Below the pieces are notes generated by a model. It ran no database searches and was not told the origin of the DNA. It saw only the letters and a list, made by a program, of their open reading frames with translations. A stretch of DNA of 24,824 bases from a virus, in IMG/VR virus record IMGVR_UViG_3300025141_016780, positions 1-24,824 of that record. The stretch is one strand, 5' to 3'. The stretch's first letter is position 1, and each line of letters begins with the position of its first letter. Shown here one piece after another: positions 13,571 through 21,453 of this stretch. A program made the position numbers and the translations under genes.

Positions 13571-13952
13571 AGTGACAGACGCTAGTTAGCTTTTTTCTAA
13601 TAGGCCTTATTGAACCGGCAATACGACATGGGTCTTCATCAGTTTTGGTTCTCTGTTGCCAGCCTCTCATCATATCAGGAAGCTCCTTCAAAAAAGGATA
13701 CTGTGACTCATCATCGAGGGAGACGGCCTCCTCGGCAAGAGCCTCACACTTCATGAGATGTTTATTAATGCAGTCAGCACATCTCATCTCAGGTCGATTT
13801 AGGTGATCCTCAAGTAACGTTAGCTGCTTACATATCTCCCTGACGTTAAACATCGGATTCATGATGCCTGCTAGCCGTGAATTATCTCCGGCACACTCAG
13901 ATAGCAACTCTTCCTTGATGAGACACCTTAGCTGGCTTCTTGTAATTTTCAT
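13569..13952 (-). CDS. Cys-rich phage protein with N-terminal SQLRCLIKEEL tag
   Basis: This 127-residue protein begins MKITRSQLRCLIKEELLSEC. The centre, ICKQLTLLEDHLNRPEMRCA at 40-59 then DCINKHLMKCEALAEEAVSL, has CxxC (58, 61), His65 and Cys69 and looks metal-binding. It resembles a small-protein family I recall from marine phages, with Leu-Leu-Glu-Asp-His-Leu and Arg-Cys-x-Asp-Cys-Ile-x-Lys-His blocks; no function is assigned. Its leader carries ATAGACAGAGGT with AGAGG 10 nt before ATG. It is the first gene after tmRNA and ends exactly where the tmRNA-like fragment begins. Confidence 0.7.
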   Translation of the reverse strand: MKITRSQLRCLIKEELLSECAGDNSRLAGIMNPMFNVREICKQLTLLEDHLNRPEMRCADCINKHLMKCEALAEEAVSLDDESQYPFLKELPDMMRGWQQRTKTDEDPCRIAGSIRPIRKKLTSVCH

Positions 13953-13961
13953 TATAAAAAA

Positions 13962-13981
13962 ACCTCTGTCTATAACTATTA
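13962..13981 (-). promoter_or_regulatory. Leader motif: TAATAGTTATA plus ATAGACAGAGGT
   Basis: On the minus strand TAATAGTTATA runs into ATAGACAGAGGT. The first part is the core shared with the two 24-bp repeats; the second recurs exactly at 5358-5369 before the glycosyltransferase operon. Both lie shortly before a start codon. This suggests a phage-specific promoter plus ribosome-binding leader. Confidence 0.4.
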
Positions 13982-14008
13982 TGTTACAAGTAGATGTTCT
14001 TAAAAGGG

Positions 14009-14373
14009 TGGACCCGGCGGGAGTCGAACCCGCGTCCGCAATAGCTTCAAAGTCAAGTCATTCACAGGTTTATCTAATTTACTATCACAAATTAGAAAAG
14101 GTAGTCGGATATCCCTACGCTTACCGACCTGTTGCGCCCCACCTGTTTCCAGGGAACCATTCTGATTTTTTTATTTCGCAGGAATCTACCTGTTATCTTA
14201 AGTTGGGTATCAAGGTCTTAAGCAACCCCGCCGATTAAGCCGCTAGGCGGACAGAATCGAAGTGATAATTGTTATTGGCAATTAAAGTTTTGAAACCGTG
14301 TTTAAGGTCCACTGTTTCCTGTGACCACCTGCACTCTTCTTCTCTACTACCCCGTCGAAGCCGTTTCGGGCCC
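14009..14373 (-). ncRNA. ssrA: Transfer-messenger RNA (one-piece)
   Basis: The minus strand begins GGGCCCGAAACGGCTTCGACGGGG and ends with T-arm GCGGG-TTCGACT-CCCGC followed by CGGGTCC and discriminator A. The two ends pair as a 7-bp acceptor stem with G-U at the third pair, as required for alanine charging. The CCA is not encoded exactly (CCC follows). The message part has resume codon GCC and a TAA stop within a helix-5-like stem around CGCCTAGCGGC. At about 365 nt the length is normal for a one-piece tmRNA. It starts 1 nt after the stop of the Hc1-like gene, so it is probably cut from a polycistronic transcript. tmRNA rescues stalled ribosomes and tags nascent proteins for proteolysis. No smpB gene is visible in the window. 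Confidence 0.96.
14235..14279 (-). other. tmRNA proteolysis tag ANNNYHFDSVRLAA
   Basis: Fourteen sense codons run from resume codon GCC to TAA and give ANNNYHFDSVRLAA. The Leu-Ala-Ala end is the ClpXP/ClpAP-type degron of bacterial tags; the start Ala-Asn-Asn-Asn-Tyr is close to the usual Ala-Asn-Asp-Glu/Asn-Tyr. The inner part (His-Phe-Asp-Ser-Val-Arg) is unlike the tags I remember. Confidence 0.88.
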
Positions 14374-14374
14374 A

Positions 14375-14560
14375 TTATGACTTGTTAGTTTCCAAAGATG
14401 TCTTAACAAGCTCTGCTGCACGTTGCTTAAGTAGACGAAGTCCCTTTCTAGCTCTGACACCAGCTGACTTGTTACCGCTAGCATTTTTGTGAACGTCAAG
14501 CTCCAGGCTCTCAACAAGAACCTTTAGCTCAGTCCATTCTTCTAACATACTTGATGACAT
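14375..14560 (-). CDS. Histone H1-like Hc1 family protein
   Basis: This 61-residue protein has the Hc1 pattern: ELKVLVESLELDVHK at 11-25, then the core GNKSAGVRARKGLRLLKQRA at 29-48 and a final helix. The Gly-Asn-Lys-x-Ala-x-x-Arg-x-Arg-Lys block is the family hallmark seen in chlamydial and Bacteroidetes Hc1 proteins. The core is basic. Such proteins bind and compact DNA. In a phage it could act on host or phage DNA. AGGAGA precedes ATG. The stop is 1 nt before the tmRNA 5' end, so the two are probably co-transcribed. Confidence 0.75.
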   Translation of the reverse strand: MSSSMLEEWTELKVLVESLELDVHKNASGNKSAGVRARKGLRLLKQRAAELVKTSLETNKS

Positions 14561-14570
14561 TTTATTTCTC

Positions 14571-14804
14571 CTAGTCTATTGTAAGTATTTTCTTCTTTTC
14601 TTTTATGACTTCATCTTGCTTCTGAACAAGCTTAGATATTCCTAGCATTTTATCTCTACTCTCTAATTCAAGTGATAAAAGATATATTATTTGAAGCTTC
14701 TGATCTTCAGTTACTCCAAAGTTTATAATTTCCTTAACTATCTCACGACACTGTATCATTTTTTCAGTGTGAAGATCGCTTTCTGATTTACCGTAAGATT
14801 TCAT
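14571..14804 (-). CDS. Small helical protein, function unknown
   Basis: This 77-residue, charged, mostly helical protein has no recognised motif. Two helical blocks are visible: MIQCREIVKEIINFGVTEDQ and LQIIYLLSLELESRDKML, with a Lys-rich end. The start overlaps the upstream gene stop by 4 bp (ATGA). The first block, with Glu-Ile-Val-x-Glu-Ile-x-x-Phe-Gly-Val, is typical of small phage proteins but I cannot name a family. Confidence 0.65.
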   Translation of the reverse strand: MKSYGKSESDLHTEKMIQCREIVKEIINFGVTEDQKLQIIYLLSLELESRDKMLGISKLVQKQDEVIKEKKKILTID

Positions 14805-15283
14805 TTTATCTCATATTCTCCCAAAATCTCATCTTTTCTAATATGAGAGTCAATCTTAATTCTATTTTCAGACTTTATAGTCAAGATTTTTATTTGAACA
14901 GAATCGCTTACCTGATCTCTTGCTATTATTATAGATTCACCCCACATGTCATTATCAAATATAAATTTTATATTTTCCCATATTGATATATCACATTTGT
15001 GCGTACTTAAAATGGAGACTATATCTACCGGTAGCGTGGGAATTATATCATCAATCTTTACTATTGACTTTACATCTTCCACACTGTGAACAATTTCTGA
15101 CTTACAAAAATCTGTTATATTGTGAATTACACCACAATTGTTACATTCGCAAAATTTAGGAACTAAGTCATCTTCATCATCAATAATTGAAAAAGTAACA
15201 AACTTATGAAATATGGGATCTTTACTTTTTCTATACTGAGGAAGAACACAGTGACACTGAATTAGATGTCTTATTCCTTTCAT
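14801..15283 (-). CDS. Zinc-binding-type phage protein, function unknown
   Basis: This is a 160-residue protein. The N-terminal RHLIQCHCVLPQYRKSKDP at 5-23, HKFVTFSIIDDEDD at 26-39 and PKFCECNNCGVIHNITDF at 42-59 place Cys10, Cys12, Cys45, Cys47 and Cys50 as a likely zinc site. I have seen this arrangement in proteins of marine T4-like phages, where it is of unknown function. The C-terminal half is a beta-rich domain ending in LTIKSENRIKID. AAGG lies just before the ATG. It is translationally coupled to the 77-residue gene after it. Confidence 0.7.
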   Translation of the reverse strand: MKGIRHLIQCHCVLPQYRKSKDPIFHKFVTFSIIDDEDDLVPKFCECNNCGVIHNITDFCKSEIVHSVEDVKSIVKIDDIIPTLPVDIVSILSTHKCDISIWENIKFIFDNDMWGESIIIARDQVSDSVQIKILTIKSENRIKIDSHIRKDEILGEYEIK

Positions 15284-15286
15284 CTT

Positions 15287-15547
15287 TTACCTTTTTCTGG
15301 TACTCTTCTTTGTGCTGTTTGACTCTTTCATAATTTCACCCATAGTCTTTTCAACATTTCCGTATCCGTTTGTTAGTGACTGCTGTATGGAGTTTTGAAC
15401 TATAGCACTAACCTTTTTTAAGTCTCCCTCACTTATTGAAATCATCTTCTGACGCGAGGCAGATATTAAATTATTAGTGACATTCTCACCAGTAAAGTTG
15501 AGAAGCTGTACGATGCTTCTATTGAGTTTTGTATTATTTGTAGCCAA
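15287..15547 (-). CDS. Small protein with basic tail, TTG start, function unknown
   Basis: This 86-residue protein starts with TTG at 15547, supported by a near-perfect AGGAGG ribosome site 5 nt upstream; no nearby in-frame ATG exists. It is helical and Asn/Ser-rich, and ends in a Lys/Arg run STKKSTRKR that could bind nucleic acid or act as a tail. The stop lies 3 bp before the next start. I do not recognise the family. Confidence 0.7.
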   Translation of the reverse strand: MATNNTKLNRSIVQLLNFTGENVTNNLISASRQKMISISEGDLKKVSAIVQNSIQQSLTNGYGNVEKTMGEIMKESNSTKKSTRKR

Positions 15548-15595
15548 AATGACCTCCTGTATATAGATAATCTAGATATCTAAATAAGTAAAATA

Positions 15596-16966
15596 CTATG
15601 GTCTACTACAGGGTAAAATACAACCCGTGGATGATATAGAGGTAGCTATTGACATTGACATTTTAATAGATGTAACTAGAGAATTTGTTGAAATATTTTT
15701 TATGCCCCTAGCCTTTAAAATTGACATAAGATGATTTTCAATCTTTGAGTCTTTATTGATTTTTTTAGAAAGATTTACTCTATTCACAACCCCCGTGCTA
15801 ATGATAGACGGAATTGATCTAAAAAATTTATCAATATTCTCAATAATAAGTGGGTCTCTCATTAAGTCACTCTGCCCAATTCTAATTTCTGTCCTACCGG
15901 AAGATAGACACTTAATTCTTTCATTAAAAAGACGCTGACCTGCTGGCTCAAGAATTTTATCTCTTTTTTCCTTTATCTCTCTAATCTGAATTAAAGCTCT
16001 CTTTTCACAATTATTATTTTGTATTGAAATACCCTCTGAGTGGGCATAGATGCTATTAACTGTGGAAATTTTTTCAATTACAGATTTTGAAATTAAATCA
16101 CCCTTATACGATGAGGTAATGTCACATCCGCAAACTGCACTAAGATCACTAAAAATATTAACAGTGGTTTCTGTTATTGGAATTTCTATGGGCATCACAT
16201 CAATGGTTTTTTTATTATTATTAATGTAGATTGTATTTTTAACATCAGGAGAAAGACCTCGAACAAATAAAATATATGGTTCCCTAGATTCAGATGCATA
16301 AGTTAGTAGATGGTGTATTTCAGAAACCTCAAGAATTACTCCATCAATTATTACACAGTTAACATCTCTTCTCTTCCACCCTGTTCCTAGAAAATTTTTA
16401 TCAACATGTAGCGGAAAATTATATCCATCACGTACAACTATAGCAGAATTTACTTTATTTGTTTTTTCAACAACTATCTTTCTTGATGATCCTGATAGTG
16501 ATATTGAATATTTAACAATCTCTCTTGTTGTCTTATCATCAAATATCTGACGTATGATCTGATCAAAAGATTTTTTATCTGCTATCTTTCCGACACTACA
16601 TATTTTTTTAATAAGTTCATTTGCCTCCAGCCAGAGGCTATCAGAAATAGTCTTATGATGCTTTTCTGCAATAATCTCAGGAAGCATATCTTTTAATAGG
16701 AATAAAGATAGTAAAAGTGTTATTTCTCCAGAGCCCGGAGAAGATAATTCAGATCTAATGGCCTCTTTAAGGACTATAGGCTTAAATATCTTTTCATGAA
16801 AGTGATCATCTTTAAGCAGCAGATATGATTGAATTAAATCAGATGTTCTAGTTTTATTAGAAACTAAAATATTGTGATCAAGATTTTGAATTGACTCTAT
16901 TGATCTTTTTACATGATCTAGAAATACCTCGCTAGACCTTCTTGATGAAAAAATAATATCTGTCAT
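15596..16966 (-). CDS. Divergent GroEL-type chaperonin-like protein
   Basis: This 457-residue protein (456 from ATG at 16966; a GTG lies one codon upstream) seems to align with GroEL along its length. Numbering from GTG, SSPGSGEITLLLSLFLL at 76-92 sits where GroEL has GDGTTTATVLAQAI. VIIDGVILEVSEIHHLL then ESREPYILFVRGLSPDV at 206-243 matches the apical segment with ISNIREMLPVLE and GKPLLIIAEDVEG. RLFNERIKCLSSGRTEIRIG at 346-365 matches LQERVAKLAGGVAVIKVG. IENIDKFFRSIP-IISTGVV at 376-395 matches RVEDALHATRAAVEEGVV, so Asp380 lines up with GroEL Asp398. Distances between blocks are close to GroEL's. The ATP-site Asp of GDGTT appears to be Ser, so ATP use may be altered or lost. It starts 27 bp after prkA. 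I infer a phage chaperonin; unrelated structural mimicry is possible. Confidence 0.55.
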   Translation of the reverse strand: MTDIIFSSRRSSEVFLDHVKRSIESIQNLDHNILVSNKTRTSDLIQSYLLLKDDHFHEKIFKPIVLKEAIRSELSSPGSGEITLLLSLFLLKDMLPEIIAEKHHKTISDSLWLEANELIKKICSVGKIADKKSFDQIIRQIFDDKTTREIVKYSISLSGSSRKIVVEKTNKVNSAIVVRDGYNFPLHVDKNFLGTGWKRRDVNCVIIDGVILEVSEIHHLLTYASESREPYILFVRGLSPDVKNTIYINNNKKTIDVMPIEIPITETTVNIFSDLSAVCGCDITSSYKGDLISKSVIEKISTVNSIYAHSEGISIQNNNCEKRALIQIREIKEKRDKILEPAGQRLFNERIKCLSSGRTEIRIGQSDLMRDPLIIENIDKFFRSIPSIISTGVVNRVNLSKKINKDSKIENHLMSILKARGIKNISTNSLVTSIKMSMSIATSISSTGCILPCSRP

Positions 16967-16993
16967 CACTAAGCACTTATAAAATGATTCAAC

Positions 16994-18925
16994 TTAAGAA
17001 TCTCTCCAGAGATTATTAGAAGCATAGATTAAAGCCTCCTCTGCACTACTTTCATTGTATCCGTATTCATCTATGAGAGTTTCAATCATATTGTTATACT
17101 TCTTTCTCTGATTATCATCTCTTGACTTGCTCTTTGTTATGATTCTTGCAATATCTTTAACAGATGATATTAGATAAGATTCAATGGCCTCTTTTAAAGG
17201 TCCATATGATGAGTAATCAACAATTTCACCATGTCTAAGTTTTGCAAACATATACGCTGTAACATCACTTCTAAATCCGTCTCTAGATGATCCAGTTATA
17301 CCAATTTGTTCCTCAATTGATCTCATAAATTTTTCGTCTGGGTCTCTCTCTTCTTTTGTCACCCTGTCTTTAACCTTTGCCCTAGTCGAAAAACATTCAG
17401 CGTTATCTAGGTAAGAATCAAATAAGGATTGTGCCTGTTCTTCATAAGCTGTAATAAATGCCTTTGCAATCTCATTTTCCAGCATCTTTAGATACTCATC
17501 TCTTATTACTTTCTTTAATAGCTCAAGATAGTGTGACCTATCGTCATCAGATATGACTTGATCATCTACCTGTGATATTAGGGAGTCTATTACAGATACC
17601 GGTGTAATCATATCCCTGTCTGAATCTGTTAGGGCATTATCTAAAGATTTCATAATAAATCTAGTTGATATTCCCCTCATACCTTCATTTCGACATTCAT
17701 CTCTAAGATCTTTGATATCTATTTTTTTTACCCTTCCTTTCTCAATAACGTCTTCTCCATTATAAATCTTCATTTTTGTGACTATGTCACACTTCTGTGA
17801 AGGCTGAAGTCTTGACATTACAGAAAACATAGATGCAATTCTAAGAGTGTGCGGAGCAATGTGTATGCTTTTAAATTCAGATCTATTTATCATCTTTTCA
17901 TAAATCTTAATTTCCTGATCAAGCTCTAAAACATAGGGAACGTCTATTTTAACAATTCTATCTAAAATAGCTTCATTTGTATGCTCACTTTTAAACTTAT
18001 TCCACTCAGACTCATTGCAGTGTGCAAGAATAACACCGTCAAAGTGAATCATAGCATTTTTCCCAGGTGACGGAATACGCTTTTCCTGTGTGGCAGTTAT
18101 GACTGTATGCAAGAATTCTATTTCATTCTTAAACATCTCAATAAGCTCAACAATTCCTCTGTTTCCAACATTGAATGCACCATTAAGAGAGAGAACCCTT
18201 GGATCATCTTCTGGATATAGATCTAGTTTAGAAATATCTTCAGAACCAATCAGAACAGAAACGTCTTGGCTGTTGGCATCCATTGGGGGAACTGATGCGA
18301 TTCCTCTTCTCGCTCTTTGTGAAAATGTTGCCTCAATAACGGGAAAATTCTCATATGCTCCATCTAGGTCATTTAAAAGTCTATGTCTTGCTACTGGGCT
18401 AATATCTCCCTCAATTGTTATATTTAGGATTTTTTCAAATTGAGCCCTTAGTGATCTTGGTACAAGCTGCATAGGCTCACCCCTCTGTGGGTCTCCCTCT
18501 AGGTGATAGAATCTCTTACCTTCTAATGCACTTTTAATATGTTCTGTAAGGGCTGATTTTCCAGCACCAACTGGTCCCATTAAGAGAAGCACCTGTCTAC
18601 TTTCCTCTCCTTTAGACGCTGCAGAGTTTAAAAATCTCATGACTTTTGAAATAACATTTTCCATTCCAAAAAATTCATCTTTAAAGTAGCTATATACTCT
18701 AACACTATTACCATCAAATATTTTTCTACATCTTGGATCTGACTCTTCCATCCTACCCACACCCTCATCCTCAATTACAGAACAAAGTCTTCTGTGTGCT
18801 GTCTGTAAGATAGAAGGATCTTTTTTAATGATTTCTAGGTACTCTAGAAAGCTACCAGAAAATTTCTTCTTTTTTGCTTTCTTTCTCTGTTCTGATATGA
18901 TTGTAAGAAAATCTTTTTTGGACAT
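16994..18925 (-). CDS. prkA: PrkA/YeaG-family serine protein kinase (AAA+)
   Basis: This is a 643-residue protein, essentially the full length of E. coli YeaG. The N-terminal AAA+ domain has Walker A GPVGAGKS at 117-124, then YHLEGDPQRGEPMQLVP at 140-156 and HFDGVILAHCNESEW-like sensor blocks. The C-terminal part contains DEKFMRSIEEQIGI followed by SSRDGFRSDVTAYMFAKLR, the conserved end of PrkA. Known members are stress or starvation-associated kinases; some work suggests AAA+ protease-like activity. ATG follows AGGAAG. It lies downstream of yeaH and spoVR homologues and upstream of the chaperonin-like gene. There is no sign of frameshift or truncation, so it is likely functional. Confidence 0.93.
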   Translation of the reverse strand: MSKKDFLTIISEQRKKAKKKKFSGSFLEYLEIIKKDPSILQTAHRRLCSVIEDEGVGRMEESDPRCRKIFDGNSVRVYSYFKDEFFGMENVISKVMRFLNSAASKGEESRQVLLLMGPVGAGKSALTEHIKSALEGKRFYHLEGDPQRGEPMQLVPRSLRAQFEKILNITIEGDISPVARHRLLNDLDGAYENFPVIEATFSQRARRGIASVPPMDANSQDVSVLIGSEDISKLDLYPEDDPRVLSLNGAFNVGNRGIVELIEMFKNEIEFLHTVITATQEKRIPSPGKNAMIHFDGVILAHCNESEWNKFKSEHTNEAILDRIVKIDVPYVLELDQEIKIYEKMINRSEFKSIHIAPHTLRIASMFSVMSRLQPSQKCDIVTKMKIYNGEDVIEKGRVKKIDIKDLRDECRNEGMRGISTRFIMKSLDNALTDSDRDMITPVSVIDSLISQVDDQVISDDDRSHYLELLKKVIRDEYLKMLENEIAKAFITAYEEQAQSLFDSYLDNAECFSTRAKVKDRVTKEERDPDEKFMRSIEEQIGITGSSRDGFRSDVTAYMFAKLRHGEIVDYSSYGPLKEAIESYLISSVKDIARIITKSKSRDDNQRKKYNNMIETLIDEYGYNESSAEEALIYASNNLWRDS

Positions 18926-18977
18926 GTCTTCCTATTCCCTATAAAAAATTGTATCACGATTAATTTGATAATAAATA

Positions 18978-20285
18978 TCAAATCTCCCAAACTTCATCTT
19001 CAATAATTGTGAAGAATCTTACGCCGCCCTTCCAGAGCCTTAAGATGTGATTGACGACAGCTTCTGCATAGTCTAGCTCAAGATCTCTGCCATCATGCTC
19101 ATGCTCCAGAACAAGACAGCCATCAATGACATCTTTGACTAAAATTCTTGGAATTGAGTTTACACCAATATTTTTTAGTAAATCATTTCTAACAACTTTC
19201 CAGCCATCTTCGTCTGAAACCTCATCAATTGTTATTCCCTTCTTCTTTTGTGAATAGCTAAATAAATTTAGCTCTTCACAATCCTCTCTCTCAAGAAGAC
19301 ACCTTAGTGCAGATTCATCATCGTGAACTGCTCTATTGAAAAAACACTCCTTAATTCCGTCTTTTTCCTCAATTTTTTTAAAGAGATAAAATCCAATATG
19401 ATATGGATTTATGCTTCCGATATGAGGTCTAATGACCTGATTATGTGATCTTATAAACGGCATGTGAAGAGAACTATCCAGCCCTAGATCTTGCATAATC
19501 TTATAGTGCCAAAAGCTTGCCCAGCCTTCATTCATAATCTTTGTCTTAACCTGCGGAATAAAGTAATGAGACTCTTCTCTTACTATGTCAATTAAGTCTC
19601 TTTCCCATTCTTCTAAATGGCTTCCATGCTCAACTATAAATCCTAAAAGATCATCATCAAGATGTATTGGAATCTTATCTAATCGAGTTGAATCTACAGC
19701 TATATTATCAACAGGATTGTTAATTTTATCAATTAGATCTTCTCTAATTTGTCTATGGGGGATTCTTTCTCTCCCGTTTCTTTCCGTTTGAAATCTAACT
19801 GAGTGTGCTGCGTCTAGGACCTCTTCTACCTTTTCAACACCAATATTTGGATCCTCAATGTATTTTCTTACGCGATCTCGAGCTGTTTTAAATTTCATAA
19901 TTGCTGAACTGGGTCGAGTATTTGAAAAAATTCTATTATTTTTAAAAAAATCTGAGTGTCCTACACAGTGAGCCATTATTAATATTTGAAGATAGAGAGG
20001 ATTTTCTCTCATAAGATACGCAATCGATGGATTAGAATTTATGATTAGCTCATATGGAAGTCCCTCCATCCCAAGTGTATACATCTGGTGAGTTCTTTCA
20101 AAAGATTTTCCGTAAGACCAGTGACGGTAGTGAGATGGCATTCCGTGATACGCCATGTGTCCCATCATTTCAAAATAATCAACAACCTCATATATTATTG
20201 GAAACCAGTCAAGTCCATAAGATTCAGCAATCTTACAGATCTTATCGTCCCACACTTCTAGATCAGAGAATGACCAGTCAGACAT
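18978..20285 (-). CDS. spoVR: SpoVR/YcgB-family protein
   Basis: This is a 435-residue SpoVR-type protein, slightly shorter than B. subtilis SpoVR and E. coli YcgB. Recognisable blocks are AESYGLDWFPIIYEVVDYFE, YHGMPSHYRHWSYGKSFER, LPYELIINSNPSIAYLMREN, LQILIMAHCVGHSDFFKNN, IMNEGWASFWHYKIM and NPYHIGFYLFKKIEE, in the family's usual order. The biochemical activity is unknown; in Bacillus it affects spore cortex formation, and in other bacteria it is linked to PrkA and YeaH. The start overlaps the yeaH-like gene by 8 bp. The His-rich conserved positions are intact. Confidence 0.93.
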   Translation of the reverse strand: MSDWSFSDLEVWDDKICKIAESYGLDWFPIIYEVVDYFEMMGHMAYHGMPSHYRHWSYGKSFERTHQMYTLGMEGLPYELIINSNPSIAYLMRENPLYLQILIMAHCVGHSDFFKNNRIFSNTRPSSAIMKFKTARDRVRKYIEDPNIGVEKVEEVLDAAHSVRFQTERNGRERIPHRQIREDLIDKINNPVDNIAVDSTRLDKIPIHLDDDLLGFIVEHGSHLEEWERDLIDIVREESHYFIPQVKTKIMNEGWASFWHYKIMQDLGLDSSLHMPFIRSHNQVIRPHIGSINPYHIGFYLFKKIEEKDGIKECFFNRAVHDDESALRCLLEREDCEELNLFSYSQKKKGITIDEVSDEDGWKVVRNDLLKNIGVNSIPRILVKDVIDGCLVLEHEHDGRDLELDYAEAVVNHILRLWKGGVRFFTIIEDEVWEI

Positions 20286-21453
20286 TTAAACCACCAAATA
20301 GCTTTGTAAACGAAGGCCAGATATCGTCTGATGAGTTGATCTTTATAATCTTAAATGATCCACCAACTATTGGAAGATAAAGAGTGTACAGTGTTGTTGG
20401 ATCATTTGCCCAGGCAAGTTTTTCACCCTCAGGAGTGACTTCCGTGTAGCAGTATAGCTGGGAAATATCTTTTAACCTTATAGAGAGCTGAAGTGCTTTT
20501 TCATTATCGTCAATCCAGTTATCTCCATCAGAGCAATGAAATGTATAAATATTCCAGGAGCTTGGGTGGTATCTCTTATCTATGATTTCCAGACATCTAT
20601 CTAGTGCAGATGATGCAAAAGTTCCTCCGCTACTCACCTTTCCAAAAAAATCATCCTCATTAACCTCTTTTGCATTAATGTCGTGAGAGATGAATACTAG
20701 ATCAACATTTGTGTATTTGTATCTTAAAAAATGATATAGAAGAAAGAAAAACGATCTAGCCATAAATTTCTTATCTTTGCTCATTGATCCAGACGTGTCC
20801 ATCATAAAGAATATAACTGCATTATTATTTTCCTTTGGAAACTCCTTAATATGTCTGTATTTAAGGTCATCTTTATGAAAAGGAAATCTCTGATCACCCT
20901 CTGGATCAAATGATCCATTTCTCTCAGATGACTTCTTTCTTTTAATTTTATTTTTAAGTGTTTCTTTTTTTGATAATCTTGGTCTAATTCCTTTTTTTCT
21001 ATACCCAGATCTTTTAAATTTTTCTCCAACAATATTTTTAAATTTCTTCTTTTCAAGCTCAGGAAGATTAAGACTATCAAAAAGATAGTGAGATAATTCT
21101 TCTAAGGTAATTTCAACTTCATAAAGCTCTTCACCTGGCTTGTCTCCTGCCCTTTCTCCAGCTGGCTTTCCCTTGTTCTTTCCTTGAGAAATTTTCTGAC
21201 CCTTTCTAACATTTTTTCCGGGTGCAGATCCAACCTTTTTATTTTTATTATTATTTCCATAGACAAATCTATATTCTTTTATTCCTCTAACTGGAATCTT
21301 TATCTTTTTCTTTCCATTCTTTCCTATGATTGATTCATCAGAGACGATATTGTAAATACCCTCTCTCATTGCTTTTTCTATTTTCTTTTTGTGACGGCTT
21401 CTATCAGCTGCTGATCTATCTGCTGAAGTTTTATGTTCTTTAAATGTAGACAT
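20278..21453 (-). CDS. yeaH: YeaH/DUF444-family VWA protein
   Basis: This is a 391-residue DUF444 protein (E. coli YeaH is 427). The first 100 residues are very basic and start KEHKTSADRSAADRSRHKKK, the typical family head. The VWA domain has MIDAS motif MMDTSGSMSKD at 217-227, KVSSGGTFASSALD at 272-285 with the MIDAS Thr, and FHCSDGDNW at 305-313 with its Asp. VWA domains often partner AAA+ ATPases, which fits the PrkA homologue two genes downstream. It is the first gene of the three-gene module; upstream is a 72-bp gap with no strong ribosome site. Confidence 0.93.
   Translation of the reverse strand: MSTFKEHKTSADRSAADRSRHKKKIEKAMREGIYNIVSDESIIGKNGKKKIKIPVRGIKEYRFVYGNNNKNKKVGSAPGKNVRKGQKISQGKNKGKPAGERAGDKPGEELYEVEITLEELSHYLFDSLNLPELEKKKFKNIVGEKFKRSGYRKKGIRPRLSKKETLKNKIKRKKSSERNGSFDPEGDQRFPFHKDDLKYRHIKEFPKENNNAVIFFMMDTSGSMSKDKKFMARSFFFLLYHFLRYKYTNVDLVFISHDINAKEVNEDDFFGKVSSGGTFASSALDRCLEIIDKRYHPSSWNIYTFHCSDGDNWIDDNEKALQLSIRLKDISQLYCYTEVTPEGEKLAWANDPTTLYTLYLPIVGGSFKIIKINSSDDIWPSFTKLFGGLNV

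Noticed and set aside
12734-13981. CRISPR-like or retron-like repeat array
   Set aside because: The repeats are too few, irregularly spaced and flank ordinary genes; no reverse transcriptase or cas gene is present.
13861-14238. A 125-codon plus-strand protein across the tmRNA region
   Set aside because: It is the antisense of the tmRNA and of the adjacent tagged gene; the tmRNA structure explains the sequence.
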